This document shows, piece by piece, positions 45,677 to 56,209 of a stretch of DNA of 64,000 nucleotides. A model generated the notes under the pieces. It worked only from the letters and a program-made list of their open reading frames with translations, was not told the origin of the DNA and searched no databases. The stretch is from Pseudomonas sp. URMO17WK12:I11. Lineage in GTDB: Bacteria; Pseudomonadota; Gammaproteobacteria; Pseudomonadales; Pseudomonadaceae. Where the stretch lies: assembly GCF_007677725.1 (NCBI RefSeq), contig NZ_VEDF01000002.1, positions 496,001 to 560,000 on the forward strand. The letters are read 5' to 3'. Every line of letters begins with the position of its first letter. The stretch's first letter is position 1. A program made the translations under genes and the position numbers.

Positions 45677-45883
45677 AAGGTCAGGCAGTCACTGTGCGGT
45701 CGGTTGAAAACTGAACACACATAATAAAGGGAAACGGGCATTTCAGCACCTGGCAAGCTCATCTAGGGTGTCTATGGGGCCGATAGCCCCCAGCAAATCG
45801 ACAGCTTTTCAAACTGTTACCCACACACTTATCCACAGGTTGCACATGTGGCGAACACCCTGATTCGATCAAGGACGATCCCT
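45677..45883. other. def-dprA divergent gap with two DnaA-box-like sites
   Basis: No gene. Contains TTACCCACA (45817) and exact TTATCCACA (45829), followed by the near-palindrome TGCACATGTG. It should hold both divergent promoters, but I cannot assign boxes with confidence. Confidence 0.4.
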
Positions 45884-46981
45884 ATGCAGACCCACCATTC
45901 GTCGCCCGTGTCGCCGGCCGAACTGGAAGCGCGACTACGCTTGCACCGCCTGCCAGATGTCGGTCTTCGGCGCTTCAACACGCTTATCGAGGCCTTTGGC
46001 AATGCCGCGTCGGCGCTCAGCGCACCGGGCTCGGCCTGGCGCGCATTGGGCATCACGCAAGCGGCCATCGATGCCCGACGCAGCCCCGATGTACGTGATG
46101 GCGCACTAGCTGCAATGGCCTGGCTAGAGCATCCGGGCCAGCATTTACTGATGTGGGACCGCCCGGACTATCCTCAACTGCTGGCCCAGATCGACGACGC
46201 TCCGGCACTGCTGTTCGTCGCCGGCAACCCAACATTGCTGGAGCGCCCGCAGCTGGCGATCGTTGGTAGCCGTCGAGCGACGCCGCCGGCGCTCGATACC
46301 GCCGGGGCCTTTTCCCGGCAGCTGGCCCAGGCAGGTTTCGCCATTACCAGCGGCTTGGCCCTGGGCATAGACGGCGCCGCCCATCGGGGCGCGCTGCAGG
46401 TCGGGGGAGGCACGGTTGCAGTGCTTGGCACGGGCCTGCAAAAACTTTATCCACAGCGCCACCGCGACCTTGCTCAGGCGATCGTGCAGAACGGTGGCGC
46501 CCTGGTTTCAGAGTACCCACTCGACGCAGGCCCATTGCCCGGAAACTTTCCCCGGCGCAATCGCATCATCAGTGGCCTGGCCCTGGGCGTACTGGTGGTT
46601 GAAGCGAGCCTGGCCAGTGGTTCCTTGATCACTGCGCGTCTGGCGGCCGAGCAAGGTCGGGAGGTGTACGCCATACCAGGCTCGATCCACCATCCAGCGG
46701 CCAAGGGCTGTCATCAGTTGATTCGCGATGGTGCACTGCTGGTCGAGACTGTCGGTCAGATCATCGAGAGCCTCAAAGGCTGGCAGAACCTGCCACCAGC
46801 CGTCGCGCACGCGCCGACGCATCCTCTGCTTGCCCTGCTGCATGCAGCGCCCCAGACTAGCGAGGACCTGGCGCATAACTGCGCGCAGCCGCTGGCCAAG
46901 GTGCTGGCACAGCTGACCGAGCTGGAGCTCGATGGGCAGGTCAGCAACGTGGGCGGGCGTTGGTTTGCCCGCGCCGGCTAA
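45884..46981 (+). CDS. dprA: DNA-processing protein DprA
   Basis: 365 residues. Binds single-stranded DNA and loads RecA in natural transformation; also kept in organisms with no known competence. N-terminal SAM-like domain, then an extended Rossmann fold (LAIVGSRRATPPA, then FAITSGLALGIDGAAHRGAL) and a C-terminal winged domain (~300-365). The ATG at 45884 has AAGGA upstream; a GTG 12 codons earlier is less likely. Confidence 0.94.
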   Translation: MQTHHSSPVSPAELEARLRLHRLPDVGLRRFNTLIEAFGNAASALSAPGSAWRALGITQAAIDARRSPDVRDGALAAMAWLEHPGQHLLMWDRPDYPQLLAQIDDAPALLFVAGNPTLLERPQLAIVGSRRATPPALDTAGAFSRQLAQAGFAITSGLALGIDGAAHRGALQVGGGTVAVLGTGLQKLYPQRHRDLAQAIVQNGGALVSEYPLDAGPLPGNFPRRNRIISGLALGVLVVEASLASGSLITARLAAEQGREVYAIPGSIHHPAAKGCHQLIRDGALLVETVGQIIESLKGWQNLPPAVAHAPTHPLLALLHAAPQTSEDLAHNCAQPLAKVLAQLTELELDGQVSNVGGRWFARAG

Positions 46982-47023
46982 GTACACTGCGCGCAGGTAC
47001 GTTCAAAGAGGCGGGAGACGCAA

Positions 47024-47581
47024 ATGGTGAGCAGTTTTCGTGTGCAACAAGCCGCACGTGAGATTCGGGCGGGCGCAGTCATCGCCTACCCGACAGAAGC
47101 GGTCTGGGGCCTGGGCTGCGATCCCTGGAACGAGGATGCGGTGTATCGCCTGCTGGCGCTGAAGTCGCGGCCTGTGGATAAAGGCTTGATCCTGGTCGCC
47201 GACAATATCCGCCAGTTCGACTTCCTCTTCGAAGATTTCCCCGAAGACTGGATCGACCGCATGGGCAGCACTTGGCCAGGCCCCAACACCTGGCTGGTGC
47301 CGCATCAGGATCTGTTGCCGGAGTGGGTCACCGGGCAGCATGACACCGTGGCCCTGCGCGTCAGTGACCACCCGCAGGTGCGCGAGTTGTGCGCGCTGGT
47401 TGGGCCCTTGATTTCCACTTCATGCAACCCAGGCGGACGCCCGGCCGCCAAGACCCGCTTGCGTGTCGAGCAATATTTCCACGGCCAGCTGGACCTGGTG
47501 CTGGGCGGCGCACTGGGCGGGCGCAAGAATCCGAGTGTGATCCGCAACCTGGCAACCGGCGAGGTCGTGCGCCCGGGTTGA
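47024..47581 (+). CDS. tsaC: Threonylcarbamoyl-AMP synthase
   Basis: 185 residues. First step of t6A37 tRNA modification: makes threonylcarbamoyl-adenylate from Thr, bicarbonate and ATP. YrdC fold with [14 protein letters not shown] at the N-terminus and [15 protein letters not shown] (substrate-binding Lys/Arg). The ~185-residue length matches TsaC rather than the longer Sua5. 42 bases after dprA. Confidence 0.95.
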   Translation: MVSSFRVQQAAREIRAGAVIAYPTEAVWGLGCDPWNEDAVYRLLALKSRPVDKGLILVADNIRQFDFLFEDFPEDWIDRMGSTWPGPNTWLVPHQDLLPEWVTGQHDTVALRVSDHPQVRELCALVGPLISTSCNPGGRPAAKTRLRVEQYFHGQLDLVLGGALGGRKNPSVIRNLATGEVVRPG

Positions 47582-47618
47582 GGCTGTTGGGAGCCCTCGC
47601 GCCTGAGAGCTCCCTAGC

Positions 47619-48596
47619 TCAAGGCAGCAATACCGTAGACCCCACCGTCTGGCGCGCCGACAGCGCGGTCTGCGCCTGGGCCGCCTCGCTCAGTGGATAG
47701 CGCTGCTGGATATCCACAAGCAGTTGGCCACTGCCAATCATGGCGAATAGATCATCGGCCATGGCCTGGGTGTTCTCGGCAGTGTTGGCGTAGGTCGCCA
47801 GGGTCGGCCGGGTTACGTACAACGAACCTTTCTGCGACAAGATGCCCAGGTTCACCCCACTCACCGCGCCCGAGGCATTGCCGAAGCTGACCATCAGACC
47901 GCGAGGTTGCAGGCAGTCCAGGGACGTGAGCCAGGTATCGGCACCAACGCCGTCGTAGACCACCGGGCACTTCTTGCCATCGGTCAGCTCCAGCACCCGC
48001 TTGGCCACATCCTCATGGCTGTAGTCGATGGTCGCCCAGGCGCCGAGCGCCTTGGCCCGTTCGGCCTTTTCTGCAGAGCCGACCGTGCCGATCAACTTGG
48101 CGCCCAGCGCCTTGGCCCACTGGCAGGCCAGCGACCCTACCCCACCGGCTGCGGCGTGAAACAGGATCACCTGGCCCGGCTGCACTGCGTAGGTCTGCTT
48201 GAGCAGATACTGTACCGTCAGCCCCTTGAGCATGACGGCAGCGGCTTGTTCGAAACTGATGTGCTCGGGCAGTTTGACCAGGTTGGCCTCGGGCAGTGTA
48301 TGCACTTCGCTGTAGGCGCCCAATGGGCCGGTGCCGTAGGCCACGCGGTCACCGATCTGCAGCCGACTGACGCCCTCACCGACGGCCTCGACCACACCCG
48401 CGGCCTCGGTGCCTACGCCCGAAGGCAAAGAAGGCGGTGCGTACAGGCCGCTGCGGAAATAGGTATCTATAAAATTCAGGCCAATCGCATGGTTGCGCAC
48501 GCGCACCTGGCCAGGCCCAGGCGGGGCGGGGTCGAATTCCACAAGCTGCAGTACTTCAGGGCCGCCATGCTGGCTGAACTGGATACGCTTGGCCAT
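47619..48596 (-). CDS. NADPH:quinone reductase / zeta-crystallin-like oxidoreductase
   Basis: 325 residues. Medium-chain reductase without the catalytic zinc cysteines. N-terminal GroES-like domain and an NADPH-binding HAAAGGVGSLACQWAKALGA loop near residue 145. Reduces quinones by one or two electrons. The ATG at 48596 has AGGAG upstream; a longer upstream frame is rejected. Divergent from hemF. Often named qor, but substrate specificity is not visible. Confidence 0.88.
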   Translation of the reverse strand: MAKRIQFSQHGGPEVLQLVEFDPAPPGPGQVRVRNHAIGLNFIDTYFRSGLYAPPSLPSGVGTEAAGVVEAVGEGVSRLQIGDRVAYGTGPLGAYSEVHTLPEANLVKLPEHISFEQAAAVMLKGLTVQYLLKQTYAVQPGQVILFHAAAGGVGSLACQWAKALGAKLIGTVGSAEKAERAKALGAWATIDYSHEDVAKRVLELTDGKKCPVVYDGVGADTWLTSLDCLQPRGLMVSFGNASGAVSGVNLGILSQKGSLYVTRPTLATYANTAENTQAMADDLFAMIGSGQLLVDIQQRYPLSEAAQAQTALSARQTVGSTVLLP

Positions 48597-48694
48597 CTTG
48601 CACTCCTGGTGTCGGCATCGGAAAAGGCCCTCTATCGGACGCCTTTGCTTGATCGCCGTCAACTGCGGCGTGCTGGCTGGCGATGGTATGCTAG

Positions 48695-49642
<948 letters not shown>

Positions 49643-49666
49643 ATCTGGACAACCAAGGAGCCCGTC

Positions 49667-50491
49667 ATGGATCAGTACGTCGTTTTCGGTAACCCCATCG
49701 GCCACAGCAAGTCGCCGCTGATTCATCGTCTGTTCGCCGAGCAGACCGGCGAGGACCTGGAGTACGCCACCTTGCTGGCGCCTGTGGATGAGTTCAGCGA
49801 CTGCGCGCGCGGGTTCTTCAAGCAAGGCAGCGGGGCCAATGTCACCGTGCCGTTCAAGGAGGAAGCCTATCGGCTGTGCGATAGCCTCACCCCGCGCGCC
49901 CAGCGCGCGGGCGCGGTGAACACGCTGAGCAAGCTGGCCGATGGCACGCTGCAGGGCGACAACACCGACGGCGCGGGGCTGGTGCGCGACCTCACGGTCA
50001 ATGCCGGCGTGCCGCTGGCCGGGAAACGCATCCTCATCCTGGGTGCCGGTGGCGCCGTGCGCGGTGTGCTGGAGCCGATCCTGGCGCAACAGCCGCAATC
50101 GCTGGTGGTAGCTAACCGCACCGTAGAGAAGGCCGAGCAGCTGGCGCGTGAGTTCGATGAGCTGGGGCCGGTCGTCGCCAGTGGTTTCGCCTGGTTGCAG
50201 GAACCGGTGGACGTCATCATCAACGCCACCTCGGCCAGCCTTGCCGGTGAACTGCCGCCGATCGCCGACAGCCTGATCGAGGCCGGGCGTACGGTCTGTT
50301 ACGACATGATGTATGGCAAGGAACCGACGCCGTTTTGCCAGTGGGCCGACAAGCTGGGCGCCGCCAAAGTGCTCGATGGGTTGGGGATGCTGGCTGAGCA
50401 GGCGGCCGAAGCCTTCTTCATCTGGCGCGGGGTGCGCCCCGACACCGCGCCGGTGCTGGCCGAGCTGCGTCGGCAGCTGGCGCGGGGGTGA
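49667..50491 (+). CDS. aroE: Shikimate dehydrogenase (NADP+)
   Basis: 274 residues. Reduces 3-dehydroshikimate in aromatic amino acid synthesis. Substrate site [15 protein letters not shown] at the N-terminus, catalytic Lys in [12 protein letters not shown], and NADP-binding [16 protein letters not shown] near 120. A strong AAGGAG precedes the ATG. Confidence 0.96.
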   Translation: MDQYVVFGNPIGHSKSPLIHRLFAEQTGEDLEYATLLAPVDEFSDCARGFFKQGSGANVTVPFKEEAYRLCDSLTPRAQRAGAVNTLSKLADGTLQGDNTDGAGLVRDLTVNAGVPLAGKRILILGAGGAVRGVLEPILAQQPQSLVVANRTVEKAEQLAREFDELGPVVASGFAWLQEPVDVIINATSASLAGELPPIADSLIEAGRTVCYDMMYGKEPTPFCQWADKLGAAKVLDGLGMLAEQAAEAFFIWRGVRPDTAPVLAELRRQLARG

Positions 50492-50499
50492 TGACCGGC

Positions 50500-50534
50500 C
50501 TTCCCCTGTGAGCAGTCCACAGCCCCAGGGGAAG
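50500..50534. terminator. Hairpin between convergent aroE and choline-binding protein gene
   Basis: Perfect 9-bp arms CTTCCCCTG/CAGGGGAAG in the 59-base convergent gap, with an inner TGTG/CACA pair. No clear T-run; probably a shared factor-independent terminator. Confidence 0.55.
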
Positions 50535-50550
50535 AAAGGTTGCCGAACAC

Positions 50551-51480
50551 TCAGAGCTTGGCCTTGACCGCCTCGACAGCGTTGCCTCCGGCTTTGGTGG
50601 TCACCCCGGAGAGCCAACCGTCGAGGCTCTGCGGGTGTTGGTTGACCCAATTGGTCGCAGCCTGATCGAAGCTGACCTTCTTATCCACAACCTCGGCCAT
50701 GATGGTGTTCTCCGCCTCCAGCGTGAAACTCAGGTTGGCCAGCAGCTTCGCCGCGTTGGGGCATGCCTGTGGATAACCCTTGCGCACAAGGGTGAATACC
50801 TCGCCTTTGCTGCCGAACCACTTCTCGCCGCCGCTCAGGTAATGCATGTTCAGCTTCACGTTCATCGGGTGTGGCGTCCAGCCCAGAAAAACGATGAACT
50901 GCTGTTTTTTCACCGCACGGTCCACCTGCGTCAGCATCGCCTGCTCGCTGGACTCCACCAGTTTCCACTGGCCCAGACCGAATTCGTTGGCGTCGATGAT
51001 CTGTTTCAGTGACAGATTGGCCGGGGCGCCCGAACCAATGCCGTAGAGTTTCTGCTCGAACTGCTTGGCGTGCTTTTGCAGGTCCGCGAAGTCTTTGATG
51101 CCGGCATTCCACACGTAGTCGGGAACCGCCAGGGTGAACTCGGTGCCTTGAAGATTGCGCGCGAGCTGTTGCACATCGCCGGTAGCGACGAATTTGTCAT
51201 GAAAGCCCTGCTGCGCCGGCATCCAGTTACCCAGAAACGCGTCAATGCGGCCATCCTTGAGACCGCCGTAGATAATCGGCACGGCCAGGCTGTCGATCTT
51301 CACCTGATAGCCCAAGCCCTCGAGCAGCAGCTTGGCGACTGCGTTGGTCGAGGCGATGTCGCTCCAACCGGGGTCTGCCAGCTTCACGGTGGCGCATTGT
51401 GCGTCATCATCGGCTGCTTGAGCGTTGACGGCAGCGACGCTGAGCGCCAGAGCCAGGAAAGTGGTGGACAATGTGTGCAT
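50551..51480 (-). CDS. Choline/quaternary-amine ABC substrate-binding protein
   Basis: 309 residues. Periplasmic solute-binding protein with an N-terminal signal peptide (cleavage likely after AVNAQA, before ADDDAQC). The OpuAC-type fold includes VKLADPGWSDIASTNAVAKL, YGGLKDGRIDAFLGNWMPAQ and IVFLGWTPHPMNVKLNMHYL, which are typical of choline-binding ChoX-like proteins. It lies 14 bases after the choline sulfatase gene. No permease or ATPase gene is adjacent, so it may serve a transporter encoded elsewhere. Confidence 0.85.
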   Translation of the reverse strand: MHTLSTTFLALALSVAAVNAQAADDDAQCATVKLADPGWSDIASTNAVAKLLLEGLGYQVKIDSLAVPIIYGGLKDGRIDAFLGNWMPAQQGFHDKFVATGDVQQLARNLQGTEFTLAVPDYVWNAGIKDFADLQKHAKQFEQKLYGIGSGAPANLSLKQIIDANEFGLGQWKLVESSEQAMLTQVDRAVKKQQFIVFLGWTPHPMNVKLNMHYLSGGEKWFGSKGEVFTLVRKGYPQACPNAAKLLANLSFTLEAENTIMAEVVDKKVSFDQAATNWVNQHPQSLDGWLSGVTTKAGGNAVEAVKAKL

Positions 51481-51494
51481 CGCGGCCTCTCTTC

Positions 51495-53012
51495 TCAATC
51501 CATGGGTGCGGGCTGTGGATAACGTGCCTTGCGCTCGAGGTCATCGAGATCGATGTGGTTGCGCATGTACTGTTGGCTGGCGTCCACCCAGGGTTGGTGG
51601 TCCCAGCTGCTCAGCTTGCCGATGGCCAGCGCCTCGGCCACCAGGCGGCGGCGCCGCTGGCTGGCCAGCACCTGCTCACGCAACTGGGGTATGTTCCAGC
51701 GCGTGCGGGCTTCATCGACGAATGCCTGCAGCAGCGCCTGGTGATCGGCGCTGCCGGTGAGGTTCTCCCGCTCGTGCGGGTCGCGACTCAGGTCATAGAG
51801 TAGGCAAGGGTCCTCTTCGCTGTATATGAATTTATAGCGGCCTCGGCGAATCATCATCAGCGGGCCGAGCGTTCCTTCGGCCATGTATTCGCCGATGACT
51901 TCGTCATGCCCGCCCCGCCCTTGCAAATGGCCAAGCAGCGTTCGCCCATCCAGGTGCAGCTGGTTATCCACAGCCCCCCCGGCCAGCTCCACCAGCGTCG
52001 GCAGCAGGTCACAGGTCGACACTGAGGCGCTCACACGCCTGGCGGCAAAGCGCTTGGGCGCGTGCACCAGCAGCGGCACGCGGGCTGCCATCTCGAACCA
52101 GTGCATCTTGTACCAGAGGCCGCGCTCGCCGAGCATGTCGCCATGGTCACCGGAGAACACGATCAGCGTGTCGTCGGCCAGACCGCACTCATCGAGGGTC
52201 TGCAACAGCTGACCAATGTTGTCGTCGATATAGCTGCAGGCGCCAAAGTAGGCGCGCCGCGCATCGCGGATCTTGCTCGCCGGCACGGGCTTGTCCCACA
52301 GGTCGTAAACCTTGAGCAGCCGTTGCGAATGCGGGTCGAGCTCAGCCTGGCCGAGCTCGGCGCGTGGCATGGGGATATCCACCGCCTCGTAGCGATCCCA
52401 GTAACGCTTGGGGATGGTGTAGGGGTCATGCGGGTGGGTCATCGACACCGTCAGGCAAAACGGCTGTCCGGGGTGTTCGCGCACATGGTCGTACAGGTAC
52501 TGGCGGGCCTTGAACACCACTTCTTCGTCGAAGTCCAGTTGGTTGGTACGCACGCACGGCCCGGCCTGCAGCACCGATGACATGTTGTGGTACCAGCTGG
52601 GCCGCACGTCAGGCGCGTCCCAGTTGACCGCCCAGCCGTAGTCCGCCGGGTAGATATCGCTGGTCAGGCGCTCTTCGTAGCCATGCAACTGGTCGGGCCC
52701 ACAGAAGTGCATCTTGCCAGACAGCGCGGTGCGGTAGCCCAGGCGGCGCAAATAGTGAGCGTAGGTCGGTGTGTCTGCGGGGAAATCGGCTGCGTTGTCG
52801 TAGGCGCCAATGCGGCTGGGCAACTGGCCGCTGACCAGGGTGAAGCGCGACGGTGCGCAGAGCGGGCTGTTGCAGTAGGCCGAATCGAAGACCACCGCCT
52901 GTTCGGCAAGGCGACTCAAATGCGGCATGTGGATCGGCGAGGGGCCGTAGATGGGTAGCAAGGGCGCGGCCATCTGGTCGGCCATGATGAACAGGATATT
53001 CGGACGCGACAT
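51495..53012 (-). CDS. betC: Choline-sulfatase
   Basis: 505 residues. Hydrolyses choline-O-sulfate to choline and sulfate. The sulfatase motif CAPSR starts at Cys52, the residue converted to formylglycine, within YCNSPLCAPSRFTLVSGQLP. Metal ligands are in NILFIMADQM and VFSGDHGDMLG. The conserved C-terminal domain is typical of BetC. Start at MSRPNILF (53012); an ATG four codons upstream is possible but lacks a ribosome site. Divergent from a LysR regulator; its product choline fits the downstream binding protein. Confidence 0.9.
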   Translation of the reverse strand: MSRPNILFIMADQMAAPLLPIYGPSPIHMPHLSRLAEQAVVFDSAYCNSPLCAPSRFTLVSGQLPSRIGAYDNAADFPADTPTYAHYLRRLGYRTALSGKMHFCGPDQLHGYEERLTSDIYPADYGWAVNWDAPDVRPSWYHNMSSVLQAGPCVRTNQLDFDEEVVFKARQYLYDHVREHPGQPFCLTVSMTHPHDPYTIPKRYWDRYEAVDIPMPRAELGQAELDPHSQRLLKVYDLWDKPVPASKIRDARRAYFGACSYIDDNIGQLLQTLDECGLADDTLIVFSGDHGDMLGERGLWYKMHWFEMAARVPLLVHAPKRFAARRVSASVSTCDLLPTLVELAGGAVDNQLHLDGRTLLGHLQGRGGHDEVIGEYMAEGTLGPLMMIRRGRYKFIYSEEDPCLLYDLSRDPHERENLTGSADHQALLQAFVDEARTRWNIPQLREQVLASQRRRRLVAEALAIGKLSSWDHQPWVDASQQYMRNHIDLDDLERKARYPQPAPMD

Positions 53013-53120
53013 GACAGTTTCCATCGTTGAGGATTATGCGAAGCACTTGCCCCTCACGATGAGACTGTGAATAACTTGGGTAAAGCCCATGGCGGGCAAT
53101 GACTGGGATTAGCGGAGCTT

Positions 53121-54020
53121 ATGTTTGACCATCTGGCCGCAGTGTCGCTGGACAGTCTGCGGGTATTCGAAGCCGCGGCCCGTTTGCGCAGCTTTACCGC
53201 TGCTGCTCTCGAGCTGGGCACCACGCAGCCGGCAGTGAGCCAGCAGGTCAAGCGCTTGGAGGCGCAGCTGGGCAGACGGCTATTCGACCGCATTTACCGA
53301 GGCATCGCGCTAACCGAGGCCGGCCAGGCGTTGTTCGCGCAAGTGCACCTGGGTCTGCAGGCCATGGACGATGGTATCGCCGAAGTCAGCGGGCGTGGTC
53401 AGCGCGAGGTGCTGCAAGTGGCTACCGACTTTGCCTTTGCAGCGTTCTGGCTGATGCCACGCCTGCAGCGCTTTCACCAGGCTTATCCACAGGTCGATGT
53501 AAGCTTGGTGACCGGTGAGCGCAGTCAGGCCATGCTGCGTCCGGATATCGATGTAGCGGTACTGTTCGGAGATGGCCGATTCCACCAGGGCGAAAGTCGT
53601 TGGCTGTTCGATGAAGAAGTCTTCCCGGTCTGCAGCCCGCGACTCGCCCATGATCCAACGCTGTCCGCGGAAGCGTTGCAGCGCATGCCGCTGCTCCATC
53701 TGCGTGGCGAGCAGGCCAGTCGCTGGTTCGATTGGGCCGGTGTGTTTCGTGGCTTGGGCGTGTCCAGCCCGCCGCCGCCGGGGCAGCTGCGCTTCGACAA
53801 CTACACCCTGCTGATCCAGGCGGCGATCGCCGGGCAAGGGGTGGCGATCGGTTGGGCGCATCTGGTGGATGGGCTGGTCGAGCAAGGCTTGCTCTGCCGG
53901 CCAGTGCCAGGGAGCCTGACTTCGAAAAGAGGCTATTACGCGGTACTGCCGCCGCGTAAACGGCGTGGGGCGTTGATCGAGCGGTTCGTTGACTGGCTTG
54001 AGCAAGAGCGCAATCGTTGA
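53121..54020 (+). CDS. LysR-family regulator of choline-sulfate utilisation
   Basis: 299 residues. N-terminal helix-turn-helix (FTAAALELGTTQPAVSQQVK) and a substrate-binding-like C-terminal domain resembling GcvA-type regulators. LysR proteins beside betC form a recognised choline-sulfate regulator group. Divergent from betC with a 108-base gap that contains a GCCC-N5-GGGC repeat at 53085-53097. It likely activates betC and the binding-protein gene in response to choline sulfate or choline; inferred. Confidence 0.85.
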   Translation: MFDHLAAVSLDSLRVFEAAARLRSFTAAALELGTTQPAVSQQVKRLEAQLGRRLFDRIYRGIALTEAGQALFAQVHLGLQAMDDGIAEVSGRGQREVLQVATDFAFAAFWLMPRLQRFHQAYPQVDVSLVTGERSQAMLRPDIDVAVLFGDGRFHQGESRWLFDEEVFPVCSPRLAHDPTLSAEALQRMPLLHLRGEQASRWFDWAGVFRGLGVSSPPPPGQLRFDNYTLLIQAAIAGQGVAIGWAHLVDGLVEQGLLCRPVPGSLTSKRGYYAVLPPRKRRGALIERFVDWLEQERNR

Positions 54021-54035
54021 TACCCGCATCGCCTG

Positions 54036-54053
54036 CTGCACCCAGCGGTGCAG
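54036..54053. terminator. Hairpin between convergent LysR gene and trpA
   Basis: CTGCACC/GGTGCAG 7-bp stem, 4-base loop, in the 55-base convergent gap. No T-run; weak terminator candidate. Confidence 0.4.
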
Positions 54054-54075
54054 GCAAGCGCTGCGGGCGCTGCGG

Positions 54076-54885
54076 TCAATCGCGTGCGCCGCGTACCCCG
54101 GCGGCCAGGGCTGAGCACAGGCTCAGGACATCGTCGACGGCCTGATTGGCATCCTTGGCTTGGGCGATCTTGTCGACCAGCGCTGAACCCACCACCACGC
54201 CATCGGCCAGGCGCGCAATGGCGGCCGCCTGCTCGGGGGTGCGAATGCCGAAACCGACGCTCACCGGCAGGTCGGTGTGCCGACGCAGACGAGCGATCGC
54301 TTCGCCGACATGCTCGGTGGTCGCCGAGCCTGCACCGGTGACACCGGCAACCGACACGTAATAGACGAAACCAGAGCTGCGCTCGAGCACGCGCGGCAAG
54401 CGCGCGTCATCGGTGGTTGGGGTGGTCAGGCGAATGAAGTCGATGCCTGCGGCCTGGGCCGGATCGGCGAGTTCGCCATCGTGCTCAGGCGGCAAGTCGA
54501 CGATGATCAAGCCATCGACGCCTGCTTGCTGGGCTTGAGCGACGAACGCCTGTACGCCAAAGCGATGGATCGGGTTGTAGTAACCCATCAGCACGACCGG
54601 CGTGGTCTGGTCGTCGACCCGGAACTCTCGCACCATCGCCAGGGTTTTTGTGAGGTTCTGGCCAGCCTCGAGCGCGCGCAGGGTTGCCAGCTGGATGGCC
54701 ACGCCGTCGGCCATCGGGTCGGTGAACGGCATGCCCAGTTCGATCACGTCGGCGCCAGCGGCTGGCAGACCCTTGAGGATCTGCAGCGAAGCGTCGTAGC
54801 CCGGATCGCCGGCGGTGACGAAGGTCACCAGCGCGGCACGGCCCTCGGCTTTCAATTCGGCAAAGCGTTGTTCGAGACGGCTCAT
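54076..54885 (-). CDS. trpA: Tryptophan synthase alpha subunit
   Basis: 269 residues. Cleaves indole-3-glycerol phosphate to indole and G3P and channels indole to TrpB. (beta/alpha)8 barrel with catalytic Glu in [16 protein letters not shown] and Asp nearby, and the phosphate loop around [10 protein letters not shown] and VVGSALV. Overlaps trpB by 4 bases (ATGA), giving coupled translation. Confidence 0.97.
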   Translation of the reverse strand: MSRLEQRFAELKAEGRAALVTFVTAGDPGYDASLQILKGLPAAGADVIELGMPFTDPMADGVAIQLATLRALEAGQNLTKTLAMVREFRVDDQTTPVVLMGYYNPIHRFGVQAFVAQAQQAGVDGLIIVDLPPEHDGELADPAQAAGIDFIRLTTPTTDDARLPRVLERSSGFVYYVSVAGVTGAGSATTEHVGEAIARLRRHTDLPVSVGFGIRTPEQAAAIARLADGVVVGSALVDKIAQAKDANQAVDDVLSLCSALAAGVRGARD

Positions 54886-56099
54886 GCCTGTTTCTCCTGG
54901 GCAGCCATATGGGTCATCACGGTTTGCATGTCTTTGTCGCCGCGCCCCGACAGGCAGATCACCATCAGGTGATCCTTGGGCAGGCCAGGTGCGCGTTTGA
55001 TCGCTTCGGCCAGCGCATGGGCGCTTTCCAGGGCCGGAATGATCCCTTCGAGACGGCAGCAGGCGTGGAACGCATCCAGGGCTTCATCATCGGTGATGCT
55101 GACATACTCGACGCGTTTCACTTCGTGCAGATAGGCGTGCTCGGGGCCGATACCTGGGTAGTCGAGGCCGGCAGAGATCGAGTGGGCATCGGTGATCTGG
55201 CCGTCATCATCCTGCAGGAGGTAGGTGCGGTTGCCGTGCAGCACGCCGGGGACACCGCCGTTCAGGCTGGCAGCGTGCTTGTCTGTATGCACGCCATGGC
55301 CACCGGCCTCGACGCCGATGATTTGTACGCTGGGCTCTTCGAGGAACTCATGGAACAGGCCCATGGCATTGGAGCCGCCGCCCACGCAGGCAACCAGGCT
55401 GTCCGGCAGACGGCCTTCTTTTTCCTGCAACTGGGCGCGGGTTTCCTTGCCGATGATCGATTGGAAGTCGCGCACCATCGCCGGATACGGGTGCGGCCCG
55501 GCCACTGTGCCGATCAGGTAGAAGGTGTCATCGACGTTGGTGACCCAGTCACGCAGGGCCTCGTTCATCGCGTCTTTCAGGGTACCGGTGCCGGCTGTGA
55601 CCGGTACGATTTCGGCACCGAGCAGCTTCATGCGGAACACGTTGGCCTGCTGGCGCTCGATGTCGGTGGCGCCCATGTAGATCACGCAAGGCAGGCCAAA
55701 GCGCGCTGCCACGGTGGCGGTGGCCACGCCGTGCATGCCGGCGCCGGTTTCGGCGATCAGGCGCTTCTTGCCCATGCGCTTGGCCAACAGGACCTGGCCG
55801 ATGCAGTTGTTCACCTTGTGTGCGCCGGTATGGTTGAGCTCTTCGCGCTTGAAGAAAATCTTTGCGCCGCCGCAGTGCTCGGTCAGACGCTCGGCGAAAT
55901 ACAGGGGGTTGGGGCGGCCGATATAGTCGCGCTGGAAGTACGCCAGCTCTTCGAGGAACGCCGGGTCGGCCTTTGCCGCTTCATATTCGCGGGCCAGATC
56001 GAGCACCAGTGGCATCAAGGTTTCGGCCACGTAGCGGCCACCAAACGAGCCGAACAGGCCATTGGCGTCGGGGCCGGGGCGGTATTGGGACTGGGTCAT
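54882..56099 (-). CDS. trpB: Tryptophan synthase beta subunit
   Basis: 405 residues. PLP enzyme joining indole and serine to make Trp. The PLP lysine is in [20 protein letters not shown], the phosphate loop [13 protein letters not shown], and [21 protein letters not shown] (two parts) lies near the C-terminus. The ATG at 56099 has GGAG 6 bases upstream and gives [11 protein letters not shown]; a Met four codons upstream is rejected. Divergent from trpI, which activates it in Pseudomonas. Confidence 0.97.
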   Translation of the reverse strand: MTQSQYRPGPDANGLFGSFGGRYVAETLMPLVLDLAREYEAAKADPAFLEELAYFQRDYIGRPNPLYFAERLTEHCGGAKIFFKREELNHTGAHKVNNCIGQVLLAKRMGKKRLIAETGAGMHGVATATVAARFGLPCVIYMGATDIERQQANVFRMKLLGAEIVPVTAGTGTLKDAMNEALRDWVTNVDDTFYLIGTVAGPHPYPAMVRDFQSIIGKETRAQLQEKEGRLPDSLVACVGGGSNAMGLFHEFLEEPSVQIIGVEAGGHGVHTDKHAASLNGGVPGVLHGNRTYLLQDDDGQITDAHSISAGLDYPGIGPEHAYLHEVKRVEYVSITDDEALDAFHACCRLEGIIPALESAHALAEAIKRAPGLPKDHLMVICLSGRGDKDMQTVMTHMAAQEKQA

Positions 56100-56137
56100 G
56101 GGGCGCTCCAAGGCGTTACGAATGAGTGATGGGCTTT

Positions 56138-56166
56138 ACTGTACCCAGCGCGCGGCCGGCTGAAAA
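56138..56166 (-). promoter_or_regulatory. Candidate sigma-70 promoter of trpBA
   Basis: On the minus strand, TTTTCA (56166-56161), 17 bases, then TACAGT (56143-56138). Transcription would start near 56130, about 30 bases before the trpB ATG. Weak match, placed by context. Confidence 0.4.
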
Positions 56167-56186
56167 CCGATAAGATTTACCCAACT

Positions 56187-56203
56187 TGTCAGAAAAACTC
56201 ACA
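56187..56203. promoter_or_regulatory. Candidate TrpI operator
   Basis: TGTCAG-AAAAA-CTCACA, a near-perfect inverted repeat, centred about 65 bases upstream of the proposed trpBA start and just before the trpI ATG. This is the expected position and layout for the LysR-type TrpI site that both activates trpBA and represses trpI. Confidence 0.6.
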
Positions 56204-56209
56204 GTTGCC

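Noticed and set aside
47589-47614. GGGAGC/GCTCCC repeat between tsaC and the quinone reductase
   Set aside because: Only 6-bp arms with a 14-base loop and no T-run; a chance repeat is as likely as a terminator.
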